From: Gulbenkiania mobilis
Lineage (GTDB): Bacteria > Pseudomonadota > Gammaproteobacteria > Burkholderiales > Chromobacteriaceae
Assembly: GCA_004346645.1 (NCBI GenBank)
Contig: SMDA01000001.1
Coordinates: 1-64,000 of the forward strand
Length of the DNA: 64,000 nucleotides
Reading direction: 5' to 3'
The position numbers and the translations under genes were made by a program. The notes beneath the pieces were generated by a model, which did no database searches, was not told the DNA's origin, and was given only the letters and a program-made list of their open reading frames with translations. Shown piece by piece: positions 1 to 8,220 of the stretch. The first letter of the stretch is position 1. Each line of letters begins with the position of its first letter.

Positions 1-1475
1 ACCGGGTTTGGTGGGTCCAGTGCGTCCTCCAGCAGATCCGCCAGTACATGTGCTGCCGTGTGCAGCGCACGCTCTTCGACGCCCGCATAACCTAGTACCA
101 GTCCCGCCCCGCTTGCCTCCCCAAGTCGGTGTCTGCCAAGAGGGCGCAGCCACAGCCGCTGGGCCGCACCCGCTGCAGACAGCGCACGCTCGTCCACCCC
201 CTGCGGTAGATGCGCCAGCAGATGCAGTCCCGCTTCACCTGAAGACAGTACCAGCGCATCCCCCAGTCGCCGTTGCAGGACCTCTCGCAGCAAACCCTGG
301 CGTATCGGATAGAGCTCACGCATCCGCCGGACATGACGCGCCAGGTGGCCCTGCGTGATGAAAGCGGCAAGTGCTGCCTGAACGGCATAGTCACTTTCGC
401 GGTAGAAGCGCATGTTGCAGCTTCGAAATGCCGCCACCAGCCCTTCCGGCAGCACCATATAGCCTAGCCTGAGCGCCGGAAACATCACCTTGCTGAACGT
501 GCCCACATAAATCACCGGCCCATCCTCCGCCAAACCCTGTAATGAAGACAGCGGGGCCGAGGCATAGCGGAACTCACTGTCGTAATCGTCCTCGATGAGC
601 CAGCACCCATGTGTCCGGGCGTAGTCGAGCAGTGCCAGCCGTCGTGCCAATGGCATGACCACTCCGGTCGGATATTGATGCGACGGGGTGAGGTAGATCA
701 AACGGGGCGTCGGACCTGCGGGCGCTGCGGCGGGATTGAGCCCCTGTTCGTCTACTGCGACCGGCACCAGATTCAGGCCTGCCCCTGCAAAGGCCGCATG
801 TGCGCCGGCATATCCGGGGTCTTCCATCCATACCGGGTCTCCAGCGTCGGCAAGGAGGCGGGCCGCCAAATCTAGCCCTTGCTGCGCACCCTGGACGATG
901 AGCACGCGCTCGGGTGTGGCGCGTACACCGCGGGACAGGAAAAGATACTCGCACAGTGCCTCACGCAATGCGGGTAGCCCCCCCTCTGCGGTATAGGCAT
1001 GCCAAGCCTCGAGTGCCGTACGCCGATGACGGTGCAGCAGCGTCTGCCAGACGGTATGTGGAAAACGCTGGATCTCCGGTACGCCCGGTGCAAAGGCCCC
1101 CGTCAGACCCTGCGGTAGGTTCGCCCGGGCTGCCAGCGCCTGGCCACGTGAAGACAGACCCACCCGTGAGGCAGGCTGCGCTGCATCCGAGGGCACGGTT
1201 TTCGTGAATAGGTCGGCGACGAAGGTGCCAGCCCCTTGGCGGGTGACAAGATAGCCTTCGGCCAGCAGCTGTTCATAGGCGGCCAGTACGGTGTTACGGC
1301 CTAGCTGCAGCGTTTCGGCCAACCTGCGACTGGGAGGCACGGCGGTTCCGCCTGCAAGACGGCCACTGCGTATCGCCTCCCACAGCCAGGCATACAGCTG
1401 ACGGTGTAGGGGTTGGGCCAGCTTATGGCGGTCGAGGTGGCCAAGGAGGGCATCGACAATCCAGTCACCAGACAA
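1..1475 (-). CDS. MocR/PdxR-family regulator (GntR HTH fused to aminotransferase domain), 3' end cut by window edge
   Basis: Open to the left window edge without a stop; about 491 codons are visible and only a few C-terminal residues seem missing. I chose the TTG at 1475 because GGAGAG lies about 7 nt upstream and the protein then opens directly into the GntR-type winged helix (residues ~10-80, with LAETLQLGRNTV as recognition region). The rest is a fold-type I PLP aminotransferase domain (residues ~115-490) containing the DDYDSEFRY block and GTFSKVMFPALRLGY, whose Lys should bind PLP. MocR proteins are PLP- or amine-sensing DNA-binding regulators that usually act on a divergent neighbour, here the rhodanese-GNAT gene. 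No catalytic role is expected. The 11-mer at 1314-1324 lies inside the HTH coding region. Confidence 0.88.
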   Translation of the reverse strand, partial: MSGDWIVDALLGHLDRHKLAQPLHRQLYAWLWEAIRSGRLAGGTAVPPSRRLAETLQLGRNTVLAAYEQLLAEGYLVTRQGAGTFVADLFTKTVPSDAAQPASRVGLSSRGQALAARANLPQGLTGAFAPGVPEIQRFPHTVWQTLLHRHRRTALEAWHAYTAEGGLPALREALCEYLFLSRGVRATPERVLIVQGAQQGLDLAARLLADAGDPVWMEDPGYAGAHAAFAGAGLNLVPVAVDEQGLNPAAAPAGPTPRLIYLTPSHQYPTGVVMPLARRLALLDYARTHGCWLIEDDYDSEFRYASAPLSSLQGLAEDGPVIYVGTFSKVMFPALRLGYMVLPEGLVAAFRSCNMRFYRESDYAVQAALAAFITQGHLARHVRRMRELYPIRQGLLREVLQRRLGDALVLSSGEAGLHLLAHLPQGVDERALSAAGAAQRLWLRPLGRHRLGEASGAGLVLGYAGVEERALHTAAHVLADLLEDALDPPNP

Positions 1476-1563
1476 GTGGTTCTCTCCAGAATGGGAAAAC
1501 TGGTTCTTCAAGGGGGCCAACGTTATGAGTAGCCTAAGGTACATCCCTACAGGAGACCCTGCA

Positions 1564-2682
1564 ATGACCCACCCCCAGATTGCTTTTTATGAAGCCAAGC
1601 TTGCCTATGAGACCGACCCGGCCGATGTGCAAGCAGCCCTCGCTGCCGGCAAGAAGTGGCTGCTGGTCGATGCCCGCAGCACTGACGCGTATGCGCGCGA
1701 GACCATTCCTGGCGCGCTTTCGATTCCGCATCGCACAATGAATACTGAGACCACTGCCTGTCTGCCGCGTGACCATCTGATCGTAACCTTCTGCGACGGT
1801 ATTGGCTGCAACGGCTCCACGCAAGGGGCCTTGGCGCTGGCACGGCTTGGTTTCAATGTGAAGGAGATGCTGGGCGGCATTGATTGGTGGAAGCGCGACG
1901 GCTATGCGACCACGGCCTCACCCGGTCGCGTAAGCGCCCTGGCCTGTGGCTGCAGCGGGGAGGGGACGGAGGCCGCAGAGGAGGCAGGTCTGCCGCTGGG
2001 TGAACCCGTGCCGGGCTGGAAGGGCGCGCGCGTACCGGAGCCCGTGGTGCTGCAGGGAGTGTTCTGCCGGCTGGAGCCTTTCGACACGGACCGGCACGCG
2101 TCCTCCCTCAGAGCGGCGCTGGCAGAGGATCAGCGCGCAGAAGGCTGGACCTATCTGATGGACCCGCCGGCCGATGAGGCTGCCTTTGCAGCCTGGTGTG
2201 CCGGTATGACCGCCAGCCAGGATCCGGTCTTCTACGCGATTGTGAATCCGCAGACCCGGGAGGCGCTTGGGGTGGCCAGCTACCTTCGTATTGACCCCGC
2301 CAATGGGGTCATCGAGGTGGGCTGGCTGCATTTCTCCCCCAAGCTGCAGCGCACCCGGGCGGCTACCGAGGCGATGTATCTGATGATGCGTCAGGCATTC
2401 GCCTGGGGCTATCGCCGTTACGAATGGAAGTGCAACCGGCTGAATGCGCCCTCCATGGCAGCGGCGCGCCGGCTGGGCTTTAGCTATGAAGGCACTTTCC
2501 GTCAGGCGCGAGTAGATCGGGGGCGCAACCGGGACACAGCTTGGTTCTCGGTGCTGGATGGCGAGTGGCCCAAGCTGTCGGCGGCTTTCGAGCAATGGCT
2601 GGCCCCGGGAAACTTCGATGAAGCGGGCCGGCAGCGTGTCTCGCTCTCTTCCCTGACCGCTGCGGCGCTGCCCGGTCGTTGA
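1564..2682 (+). CDS. Rhodanese-like domain fused to GNAT (RimJ/RimL-type) acetyltransferase
   Basis: About 372 aa. The start at 1564 is chosen over an upstream ATG at 1525 because AGGAG lies 8-9 nt before it. Residues ~20-115 form a rhodanese-like domain (LLVDARSTDAY ... IPGAL ... TFCDGIGCNGS ... EMLGGIDWWKRDGY) with the expected active-site Cys near residue 77. Residues ~165-345 are a GNAT domain of the RimJ/RimL type (RLEPFD ... VGWLHFSPKLQRTRAATEAM ... CNRLNAPSMAAARRLGFSYEGTFRQ). Rhodaneses transfer sulfane sulfur and GNAT enzymes acetylate amines; the joint substrate is unknown. It is divergently transcribed from the MocR regulator, which probably controls it. Both domains look intact, so this is a true fusion and not a read-through. 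Confidence 0.85.
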   Translation: MTHPQIAFYEAKLAYETDPADVQAALAAGKKWLLVDARSTDAYARETIPGALSIPHRTMNTETTACLPRDHLIVTFCDGIGCNGSTQGALALARLGFNVKEMLGGIDWWKRDGYATTASPGRVSALACGCSGEGTEAAEEAGLPLGEPVPGWKGARVPEPVVLQGVFCRLEPFDTDRHASSLRAALAEDQRAEGWTYLMDPPADEAAFAAWCAGMTASQDPVFYAIVNPQTREALGVASYLRIDPANGVIEVGWLHFSPKLQRTRAATEAMYLMMRQAFAWGYRRYEWKCNRLNAPSMAAARRLGFSYEGTFRQARVDRGRNRDTAWFSVLDGEWPKLSAAFEQWLAPGNFDEAGRQRVSLSSLTAAALPGR

Positions 2683-2707
2683 GGTCGCAGGTTCGGGTTT
2701 CGGCCCG

Positions 2708-2753
2708 GCGTGTGCTCGGGGTAAAATAATGTGTTTTTACCCCGAGCACACGC
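2708..2753. repeat. 19-bp perfect inverted repeat with 8-nt loop
   Basis: GCGTGTGCTCGGGGTAAAA (2708-2726) is exactly complemented by 2735-2753. No T-run follows on either side, so this is not a standard terminator. It spans the first possible ATG (2729, in the loop) of the next gene. Confidence 0.9.
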
Positions 2754-2761
2754 GCAAAACG

Positions 2762-4201
2762 ATGAGACCCCACCCCCGCAATGCTCGCATCAAGGGCGAC
2801 CCGTTTCTGCCAGGCCGTTTCATATTCGGCGACTCGCTCGATGACAAGGGCCTGGAGCCCTGCGAATACGTGATCCACACCGAGGCACCGGCATTCATCT
2901 GCCGGCTGGTGGGGAACGACGACACCCCCTTCGTGGGGCGGGATGCCGAAAGCTTCGCCAGCGCCATGTTGTTTGACGAAGCCGAGAACATCACTCTCTA
3001 CGTCTGCAACGCAGGCTTTCGCCTGTTCGACTTCAACTTCATCGACGAGGTCCCCACGGCGGGAGCATTGCAGCAGATCTGTGACGAAGCCATGCAGGCC
3101 TACCAGCGGTTGCAGGAAGCGTATGCAGAACGTGAATCCGGCTACCGCAACCGCGAGATGCGCACCGGCCCCACCGAACCCTTGCTGCCGGCCGAACGCA
3201 CCCGTCACATCCAGTCCCTGAAGGACAAGGCTCGGCAGGCGCTGGAGCAGCCCTGGATGAAGATGCAGCTGGCAGCCGATGTGCAGATGGCGCTGGCCGG
3301 CGGCGACCAGGCGGTGTTCACCGAGGCACAGCTTGCGCTCATGGATACGCCGGATGCGCGCCAGCTATTGATCGGCACAGCCCGGGGCAGCATTGCCCAG
3401 CCGGAAGTCATGCGCAAGGATGGCAGCATCGTCTCCTTCGAGTTGTGGGCCCTGCCGTTCGCCTTTACTCGCTCGCAAGGAGGCGTCTGGTGGCATTTCC
3501 CCATGCTCGAAAAGCTGGAGGTGCCGCTGGCGGATGCGCTGGAGGTGCCCGAGAAATCCATTCTGTGGATCTCGCCCACGCTCTTCACGCTGGAGATGCT
3601 GCACGACCGCGCCTGTCAAAACCTGATTCATCTGGCCCCGGTGATGGATGCCGGCTGCGACTTCGCCCCGTTCGATCCCGACGCCTCACGCGCCACCTAC
3701 GAGGCTGCACGGCAGACGCGTGAGCCACAGCGGGTGCTGGCGTGGATTCCCTTCCTGATTGAACGTGGTGCAGTCCCCGCCGACCGGGTGCGGACTCATG
3801 CGCGTCGGGCGCTGGAGTCCGCCATGCCGGTGGTGCAGGAGGCGATCGCCCGTGAAATGGAGTACGAGGAGGCGGAGCTCTTCGCCCCACAGCCGTGGTG
3901 GGATGCGCTGGAAAACACAGTGAAGGCCTGGAACCGCAAGCGCCTGGCCACCTCCATGGCCCTGCTGGCGGCCACGGCGGGCACTCTGTCCGGGCTGAAG
4001 GCCGAAGTCGAGTATCAGCCGGAGCAGCAGGCGTATGACCTGCGCCTGCATCCCGAAAATCAGCCGACGCTGGAAGTCCGCGTCAATTGGGTGGTGCAGC
4101 CCGATGTGGCTCCGGATCGGGAGGCAGCGTATGCCGATCTCGCTGCTTGCCTGGCCGAGGCAGGCATTCCGTTGTCCGAACGCATCGGCCGCATCCACTG
4201 A
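2762..4201 (+). CDS. Unrecognised conserved-looking protein, ~479 aa
   Basis: I do not recognise the family. An ATG at 2729 would add 11 residues but sits in the loop of a 19-bp inverted repeat; the ATG at 2762 gives the start MRPHPRNARIKGDP and is preferred, although neither has a good ribosome site. The protein is soluble and acidic, with no signal peptide. It has a central stretch rich in aromatic residues (SQGGVWWHFPMLEKLEVPL), a Glu-rich segment around residues 355-375, and a single weakly hydrophobic Ala/Leu-rich stretch near residue 400 (SMALLAATAGTLSGL). It follows the rhodanese-GNAT gene after 79 nt and precedes a diguanylate cyclase by 86 nt. Codon use matches the neighbours, so recent transfer is not suggested. 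No function is proposed. Confidence 0.75.
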   Translation: MRPHPRNARIKGDPFLPGRFIFGDSLDDKGLEPCEYVIHTEAPAFICRLVGNDDTPFVGRDAESFASAMLFDEAENITLYVCNAGFRLFDFNFIDEVPTAGALQQICDEAMQAYQRLQEAYAERESGYRNREMRTGPTEPLLPAERTRHIQSLKDKARQALEQPWMKMQLAADVQMALAGGDQAVFTEAQLALMDTPDARQLLIGTARGSIAQPEVMRKDGSIVSFELWALPFAFTRSQGGVWWHFPMLEKLEVPLADALEVPEKSILWISPTLFTLEMLHDRACQNLIHLAPVMDAGCDFAPFDPDASRATYEAARQTREPQRVLAWIPFLIERGAVPADRVRTHARRALESAMPVVQEAIAREMEYEEAELFAPQPWWDALENTVKAWNRKRLATSMALLAATAGTLSGLKAEVEYQPEQQAYDLRLHPENQPTLEVRVNWVVQPDVAPDREAAYADLAACLAEAGIPLSERIGRIH

Positions 4202-4287
4202 AAGGCAGGCGCCGACGGCCCGTTGCGGGCGGGCTGCAAAGGCTGTGATACCCTTGCGCCTCGTCCGTATCGACCGCAGCGCCGGCC

Positions 4288-6645
4288 ATGCCCCTTTTCA
4301 ACTCGCTCAAGACCCGCATCGCCCTGTTTGGCGTCTTCGTCGGCCTTCTGCTGATCGTTGCCGTCGGGCTCTTCTTTTACGAAGAAGGTCGTGCCCGGAT
4401 CCGCGAGGTCCAGTTCCGTCATCTGGCGGACATCGCCGACCGGGTCGCCGCCGACCTTGATGACCGAGTGCGCACCCGGCGTCAGCTGGTCGCGGCCGCT
4501 GCGGCCGGTCTGGAAACGACCGGGCCGGTTTCCGCGCAGCAAGCGCCCGGCCTGCTTGCCCAGCTGCGTCTTCTAAAGGGCGCATTCAATAGTGTGGTGC
4601 TGTACGGCCCGGATGGCGTGATTCTGGCCGATTACCCCCATCTGCCCGGTCGTGCCGGGCTTAGCGTGGCCGACCGCTCCTATTTCCTGCAAACGCGCGC
4701 CACGCTCAAGCCGCAGATCTCGCCGCCGTTACGCGCGCGAGGCAACCTGAACCGCTCAATAGTCGTGTTCACTGCCCCGGTGCGTGACACCGCCGGTCGC
4801 TTTGCCGGCATGGTGGGGGCAACGCTGGAGCTGCATTCACCGGAATTCTTTGACGATCTGCGCCGACTGCGGGTGGGCCAGAGCGGTTATATCACCCTCA
4901 CCTCAATCAGCTCGGAGCTGACGATTTATCACCCCAACCCGCGTCTGGTGATGAAACCGGTGCCGGGGCCGCAGGCGAGCCCGGCGCTGCATCGCGCACT
5001 GAACGGCTGGCGCGGCGCCACCGAAACTGTCAACAGCAGTGGCCGGCAGGTGCTGGTGGCCTTCCGCCCGCTGAACAGCGTGGACTGGTTGGTCGGGGCG
5101 GTGCTGCCGGTGGAGGAGGCCTATGCCCCGATCCGGGCCCTGCTGCGCGATTATCTGTTATTGGCGGCATTGGCAGTGCTGGCCGTGCTGCCCCTGATGT
5201 GGTGGCGGATGCGACGCATGCTCAGGCCGCTGGATGTACTGCGGGCCCAAGTGCGGGCGGTGAAGCTGCGTACTGCACGTCTGCCGCTGCAGATTGAAGG
5301 CTATGAGGAGCTGACGGCGATGGCCGGTGAGCTGAGCCAAGTGTTCGAGGAGCGCGAGGCTTTCGAGGCTAGGCTGGCCGAACGCGAGGCGTTCTTCCGC
5401 ACCCTGAATGATGCCTCGCCGCTGGGTGTACTGGTGATCGAGCCGGACGGAACTGTGGCCTATCTCAACCAGGCGGCGCTGCAGCTGGCGGGCGGCGGCC
5501 AGCCGGCCCAATGGCGGGGGCAGCCCTGGATACGCCTGGTGCACCCAGAGGACCGGGCCGGGGTCGAGGACCTGGCGCGTACCGCGCAGGAAGGCCGACA
5601 TTCACTGACGCTCTACTGCCGCATCGCGCGCACGGAGCCGCCCGCGCTGCAAGTGGAGCTACGGCTGCACCCCTTGGCCGAAGACGGTTCTGCCCGCTCG
5701 CTGCTGGTGTTAACCGACATCACAGAGCGCGAGGCCACCAAGCGGGCACTACTGGCTGAGCGGGAGCGGGCGATGGCGATCCTGGGCTCGATTGCGGATG
5801 CAGTGGTGCTTACCAATCATCTTGACGAGGTTCATTACCTCAATGCACCGGCCGAGCACCTGCTGGGGACGGTGCAGGCAGAGGCTTTCGGCCAACCGCT
5901 GGCGCGTCTGGCCCGTTTCCTGCAGCCCGAGACCGGGCTGGAGGTCTCCTTGCGGCGGCTGGAGCTGCAGGGACGACTGCATCACTTGGAACTGGACCTG
6001 CTGCCCGCAGCGGGCCCGGCGGCGCCGGTGGAGCTGACGCTGTCGGTCGTGGCTATGCCGGGGGCCACCGAAGGCTACCGGGTGTACGTGCTGCATGACG
6101 ATGCCGAGCGCCGCCAGCGCGAGCGCCTGCATCGCTGGGAGGCATGCCACGATGCCCTGACCGGCCTGTACAACCGGCGTGGGTTCCACGATGCGCTGGC
6201 CAGCCTGCTCGACCGCCCGGACCGTGGCGCCCGCCCGCATGCGCTGGCGATGTTCGACCTGGATCACTTCAAGACGGTCAACGACAATGCCGGCCACCTC
6301 TCCGGCGATCGCCTGCTGCAGGCAGTGGCACTGGTAGTGCAGCAACGCATCCGCACCTCTGACGCGGCGGCGCGGCTGGGCGGTGACGAGTTCGCCGTAC
6401 TGCTCTACAACTGCGACCTGGGGCATGCTACGGCTGTGATGGAGGATATCCGTCGCCAGATTGGCGCGCTGGAGGTGGCCTGCAACGGTAATCGCTATCA
6501 AGTCAGCGCCAGCATCGGCCTGACCCTGCTGGGGACGGACGATGCCTTGCCGGAGCAGGCCATCGCCCGTGCGGACGAGCTGTGCTACCGCGCCAAGCAT
6601 GCGGGACGCAATCGCGTAGAGACCGCCTATGAGACCGGCGCATAA
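4288..6645 (+). CDS. Membrane diguanylate cyclase: dCache-type sensor, two PAS domains, GGDEF
   Basis: 785 aa. Order: TM helix (~12-32), periplasmic Cache-like sensor (~35-280), second TM helix (~288-306), a linker with HAMP-like spacing, PAS (~365-480), PAS (~490-610), GGDEF (~620-780). The catalytic block is canonical: FDLDHFKTVND, then RLGGDEFAVLLY near residue 698. An RxxD inhibitory site (RTSD) lies exactly five residues before GGDEF, so feedback inhibition by c-di-GMP is expected. There is no EAL domain. It should make c-di-GMP from two GTP at the inner membrane in response to a small periplasmic ligand. Its stop codon overlaps the oligo-A tract that acts as U-tract of the converging gabD terminator. 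The 11-mer occurs at 5887-5897 in the second PAS. Confidence 0.92.
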   Translation: MPLFNSLKTRIALFGVFVGLLLIVAVGLFFYEEGRARIREVQFRHLADIADRVAADLDDRVRTRRQLVAAAAAGLETTGPVSAQQAPGLLAQLRLLKGAFNSVVLYGPDGVILADYPHLPGRAGLSVADRSYFLQTRATLKPQISPPLRARGNLNRSIVVFTAPVRDTAGRFAGMVGATLELHSPEFFDDLRRLRVGQSGYITLTSISSELTIYHPNPRLVMKPVPGPQASPALHRALNGWRGATETVNSSGRQVLVAFRPLNSVDWLVGAVLPVEEAYAPIRALLRDYLLLAALAVLAVLPLMWWRMRRMLRPLDVLRAQVRAVKLRTARLPLQIEGYEELTAMAGELSQVFEEREAFEARLAEREAFFRTLNDASPLGVLVIEPDGTVAYLNQAALQLAGGGQPAQWRGQPWIRLVHPEDRAGVEDLARTAQEGRHSLTLYCRIARTEPPALQVELRLHPLAEDGSARSLLVLTDITEREATKRALLAERERAMAILGSIADAVVLTNHLDEVHYLNAPAEHLLGTVQAEAFGQPLARLARFLQPETGLEVSLRRLELQGRLHHLELDLLPAAGPAAPVELTLSVVAMPGATEGYRVYVLHDDAERRQRERLHRWEACHDALTGLYNRRGFHDALASLLDRPDRGARPHALAMFDLDHFKTVNDNAGHLSGDRLLQAVALVVQQRIRTSDAAARLGGDEFAVLLYNCDLGHATAVMEDIRRQIGALEVACNGNRYQVSASIGLTLLGTDDALPEQAIARADELCYRAKHAGRNRVETAYETGA

Positions 6646-6668
6646 AAAGGGGCCGGACAAGCCGGCCC
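6644..6668 (-). terminator. Intrinsic terminator of gabT-gabD
   Basis: On the minus strand GGGCCGG-CTTGT-CCGGCCC is followed by T5. It lies 28 nt after the gabD stop and overlaps the stop codon of the converging GGDEF gene. Confidence 0.8.
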
Positions 6669-6696
6669 AAGCGTCTCACACTAGCAGGGTCAATCG

Positions 6697-8157
6697 TCAG
6701 CGGTCCATGCCGCCCAAGAGCACATATTTGATCTCGAGATAATCCTCGATACCGTATTTCGAGCCTTCCCGGCCGAGACCGGACTGCTTCACGCCGCCGA
6801 AGGGGGCCGCTTCGTTGGAGAGGATGCCATTGTTGACGGCTACCATGCCGTACTCCAGTCCCTCGGCCACCCGGAAAATACGGCCGATGTCACGAGCATA
6901 AAAGTACGAGGCCAGGCCGAATTCGGTGTCGTTGGCCAGCCGGATGGCTTCCTCTTCGGTCTCGAAGCGGAACAGCGGCGCCAGCGGGCCGAAGGTTTCC
7001 TCGCGCGCCACCTTCATCTCGGCGGTTACCCCAGTGATCACCGTCGGCTCGAAGAAGCTCTGGCCCAGCGCATGGCGCTTGCCGCCAGCCACCAGTTCTC
7101 CCCCCTTGGAGAGCGCATCGGCAATGTGCTCTTCCACCTTGCGTACTGCATTCTCGTCGATCAGCGGGCCCTGGTTCACGCCTTCCTCCAAGCCATTGCC
7201 CACTTTGAGCTTGCCCACAGCGGCAGCGAACTTTTCCGCGAACGTGTCATATACACCCGCCTGGACGTAGATGCGGTTGGCACAAACGCAGGTCTGGCCG
7301 GCGTTGCGGTACTTGGAGATCATCGCGCCCTCTACCGCCGCGTCGAGGTCGGCATCGTCGAACACGATGAACGGCGCATTGCCGCCGAGCTCCATCGACA
7401 CCTTTTTGACTGTGTCGGCGCACTGGGCGATCAGCTTGCGGCCCACTTCGGTGGAGCCGGTGAAGCTGAATTTCTTGACGGTATCCGAGCCGGTGAGCAC
7501 GGCGCCGATCTCGGTGGCGCCGCCGGTGATCACGGAGAACACTCCAGCCGGGATGCCAGCACGATGCGCCAGCTCAGCGATGGCCAGGGCGGACAGGGGG
7601 GTCTGACTGGCCGGCCGCACCACCATCGGGCAGCCGGCGGCAAGGGCCGGAGCGGCCTTGCGGGTGATCATCGCATTGGGGAAGTTCCAAGGCGTGATCG
7701 CAGCGGTGACACCGATCGGCTCTTTGGTTACCAGAATGCGGCGATCCGGGCCGGGCGCGGGAATCATGTCGCCATAGATGCGCTTGCCTTCCTCTGCGTA
7801 CCACTCGATGTAGCTGGCGCCATAGGCAATCTCGCCGCGCGCTTCGGCCAACGGCTTGCCCTGCTCGGCGGTCAGCAGCACGGCCAGGTCCTCCTGGTGT
7901 GCCATCATCAGGTCGAACCACTTGCGCAACAGCGCAGCACGCTCCTTGGCTGTCTTGCGGCGCCAGAGCTGGAAGGCTTCCGCTGCGGCAGACACCGCTC
8001 GTTCGGCCTCGGCACGCCCCATCTTGGGCACATGGGCGATCACCTCGCCTGTGGCCGGGTTGGTTACGGCGATCTTCTCACCGTTGTCGGCATCCACCCA
8101 CTCGCCGTTCAGGTAGCACTGCTGCTTGAGGAGCGAGGCGTCTTTCAGATTCAGCAT
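6697..8157 (-). CDS. gabD: Succinate-semialdehyde (or glutarate-semialdehyde) dehydrogenase, GabD/DavD type
   Basis: 486 aa, the usual GabD length. It is an aldehyde dehydrogenase with catalytic Glu in MELGGNAPF (~256) and catalytic Cys in NAGQTCVCANR (~290). The pair EVGRKLIAQCAD / SFTGSTEVG and the C-terminal PFGGVKQSGLGREGSKYG are typical of GabD. It oxidises the semialdehyde produced by the upstream GabT to succinate, or to glutarate if the substrate is C5. It sits 63 nt downstream of gabT, so the two form an operon ending at the terminator at 6644-6668. GabD and DavD cannot be told apart by reading; the nearby glutaryl-CoA genes make the C5 role possible. Confidence 0.93.
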   Translation of the reverse strand: MLNLKDASLLKQQCYLNGEWVDADNGEKIAVTNPATGEVIAHVPKMGRAEAERAVSAAAEAFQLWRRKTAKERAALLRKWFDLMMAHQEDLAVLLTAEQGKPLAEARGEIAYGASYIEWYAEEGKRIYGDMIPAPGPDRRILVTKEPIGVTAAITPWNFPNAMITRKAAPALAAGCPMVVRPASQTPLSALAIAELAHRAGIPAGVFSVITGGATEIGAVLTGSDTVKKFSFTGSTEVGRKLIAQCADTVKKVSMELGGNAPFIVFDDADLDAAVEGAMISKYRNAGQTCVCANRIYVQAGVYDTFAEKFAAAVGKLKVGNGLEEGVNQGPLIDENAVRKVEEHIADALSKGGELVAGGKRHALGQSFFEPTVITGVTAEMKVAREETFGPLAPLFRFETEEEAIRLANDTEFGLASYFYARDIGRIFRVAEGLEYGMVAVNNGILSNEAAPFGGVKQSGLGREGSKYGIEDYLEIKYVLLGGMDR

Positions 8158-8191
8158 ACGGGTCTCCGGCGAAGACGGGCAGTCCCGACCA

Positions 8192-8202
8192 GGTTGGCCG
8201 AA
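8192..8202 (-). repeat. Copy of the 11-mer TTCGGCCAACC between gabT and gabD
   Basis: Perfect copy in the short gabT-gabD spacer, one of five intergenic copies. It lies inside the transcript, not next to a hairpin. Confidence 0.9.
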
Positions 8203-8220
8203 GCGACTGCCCGGAAGGGG

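Noticed and set aside
1525..1563. Upstream ATG (1525) for the rhodanese-GNAT gene
   Set aside because: AGGAG is placed correctly only for ATG 1564.
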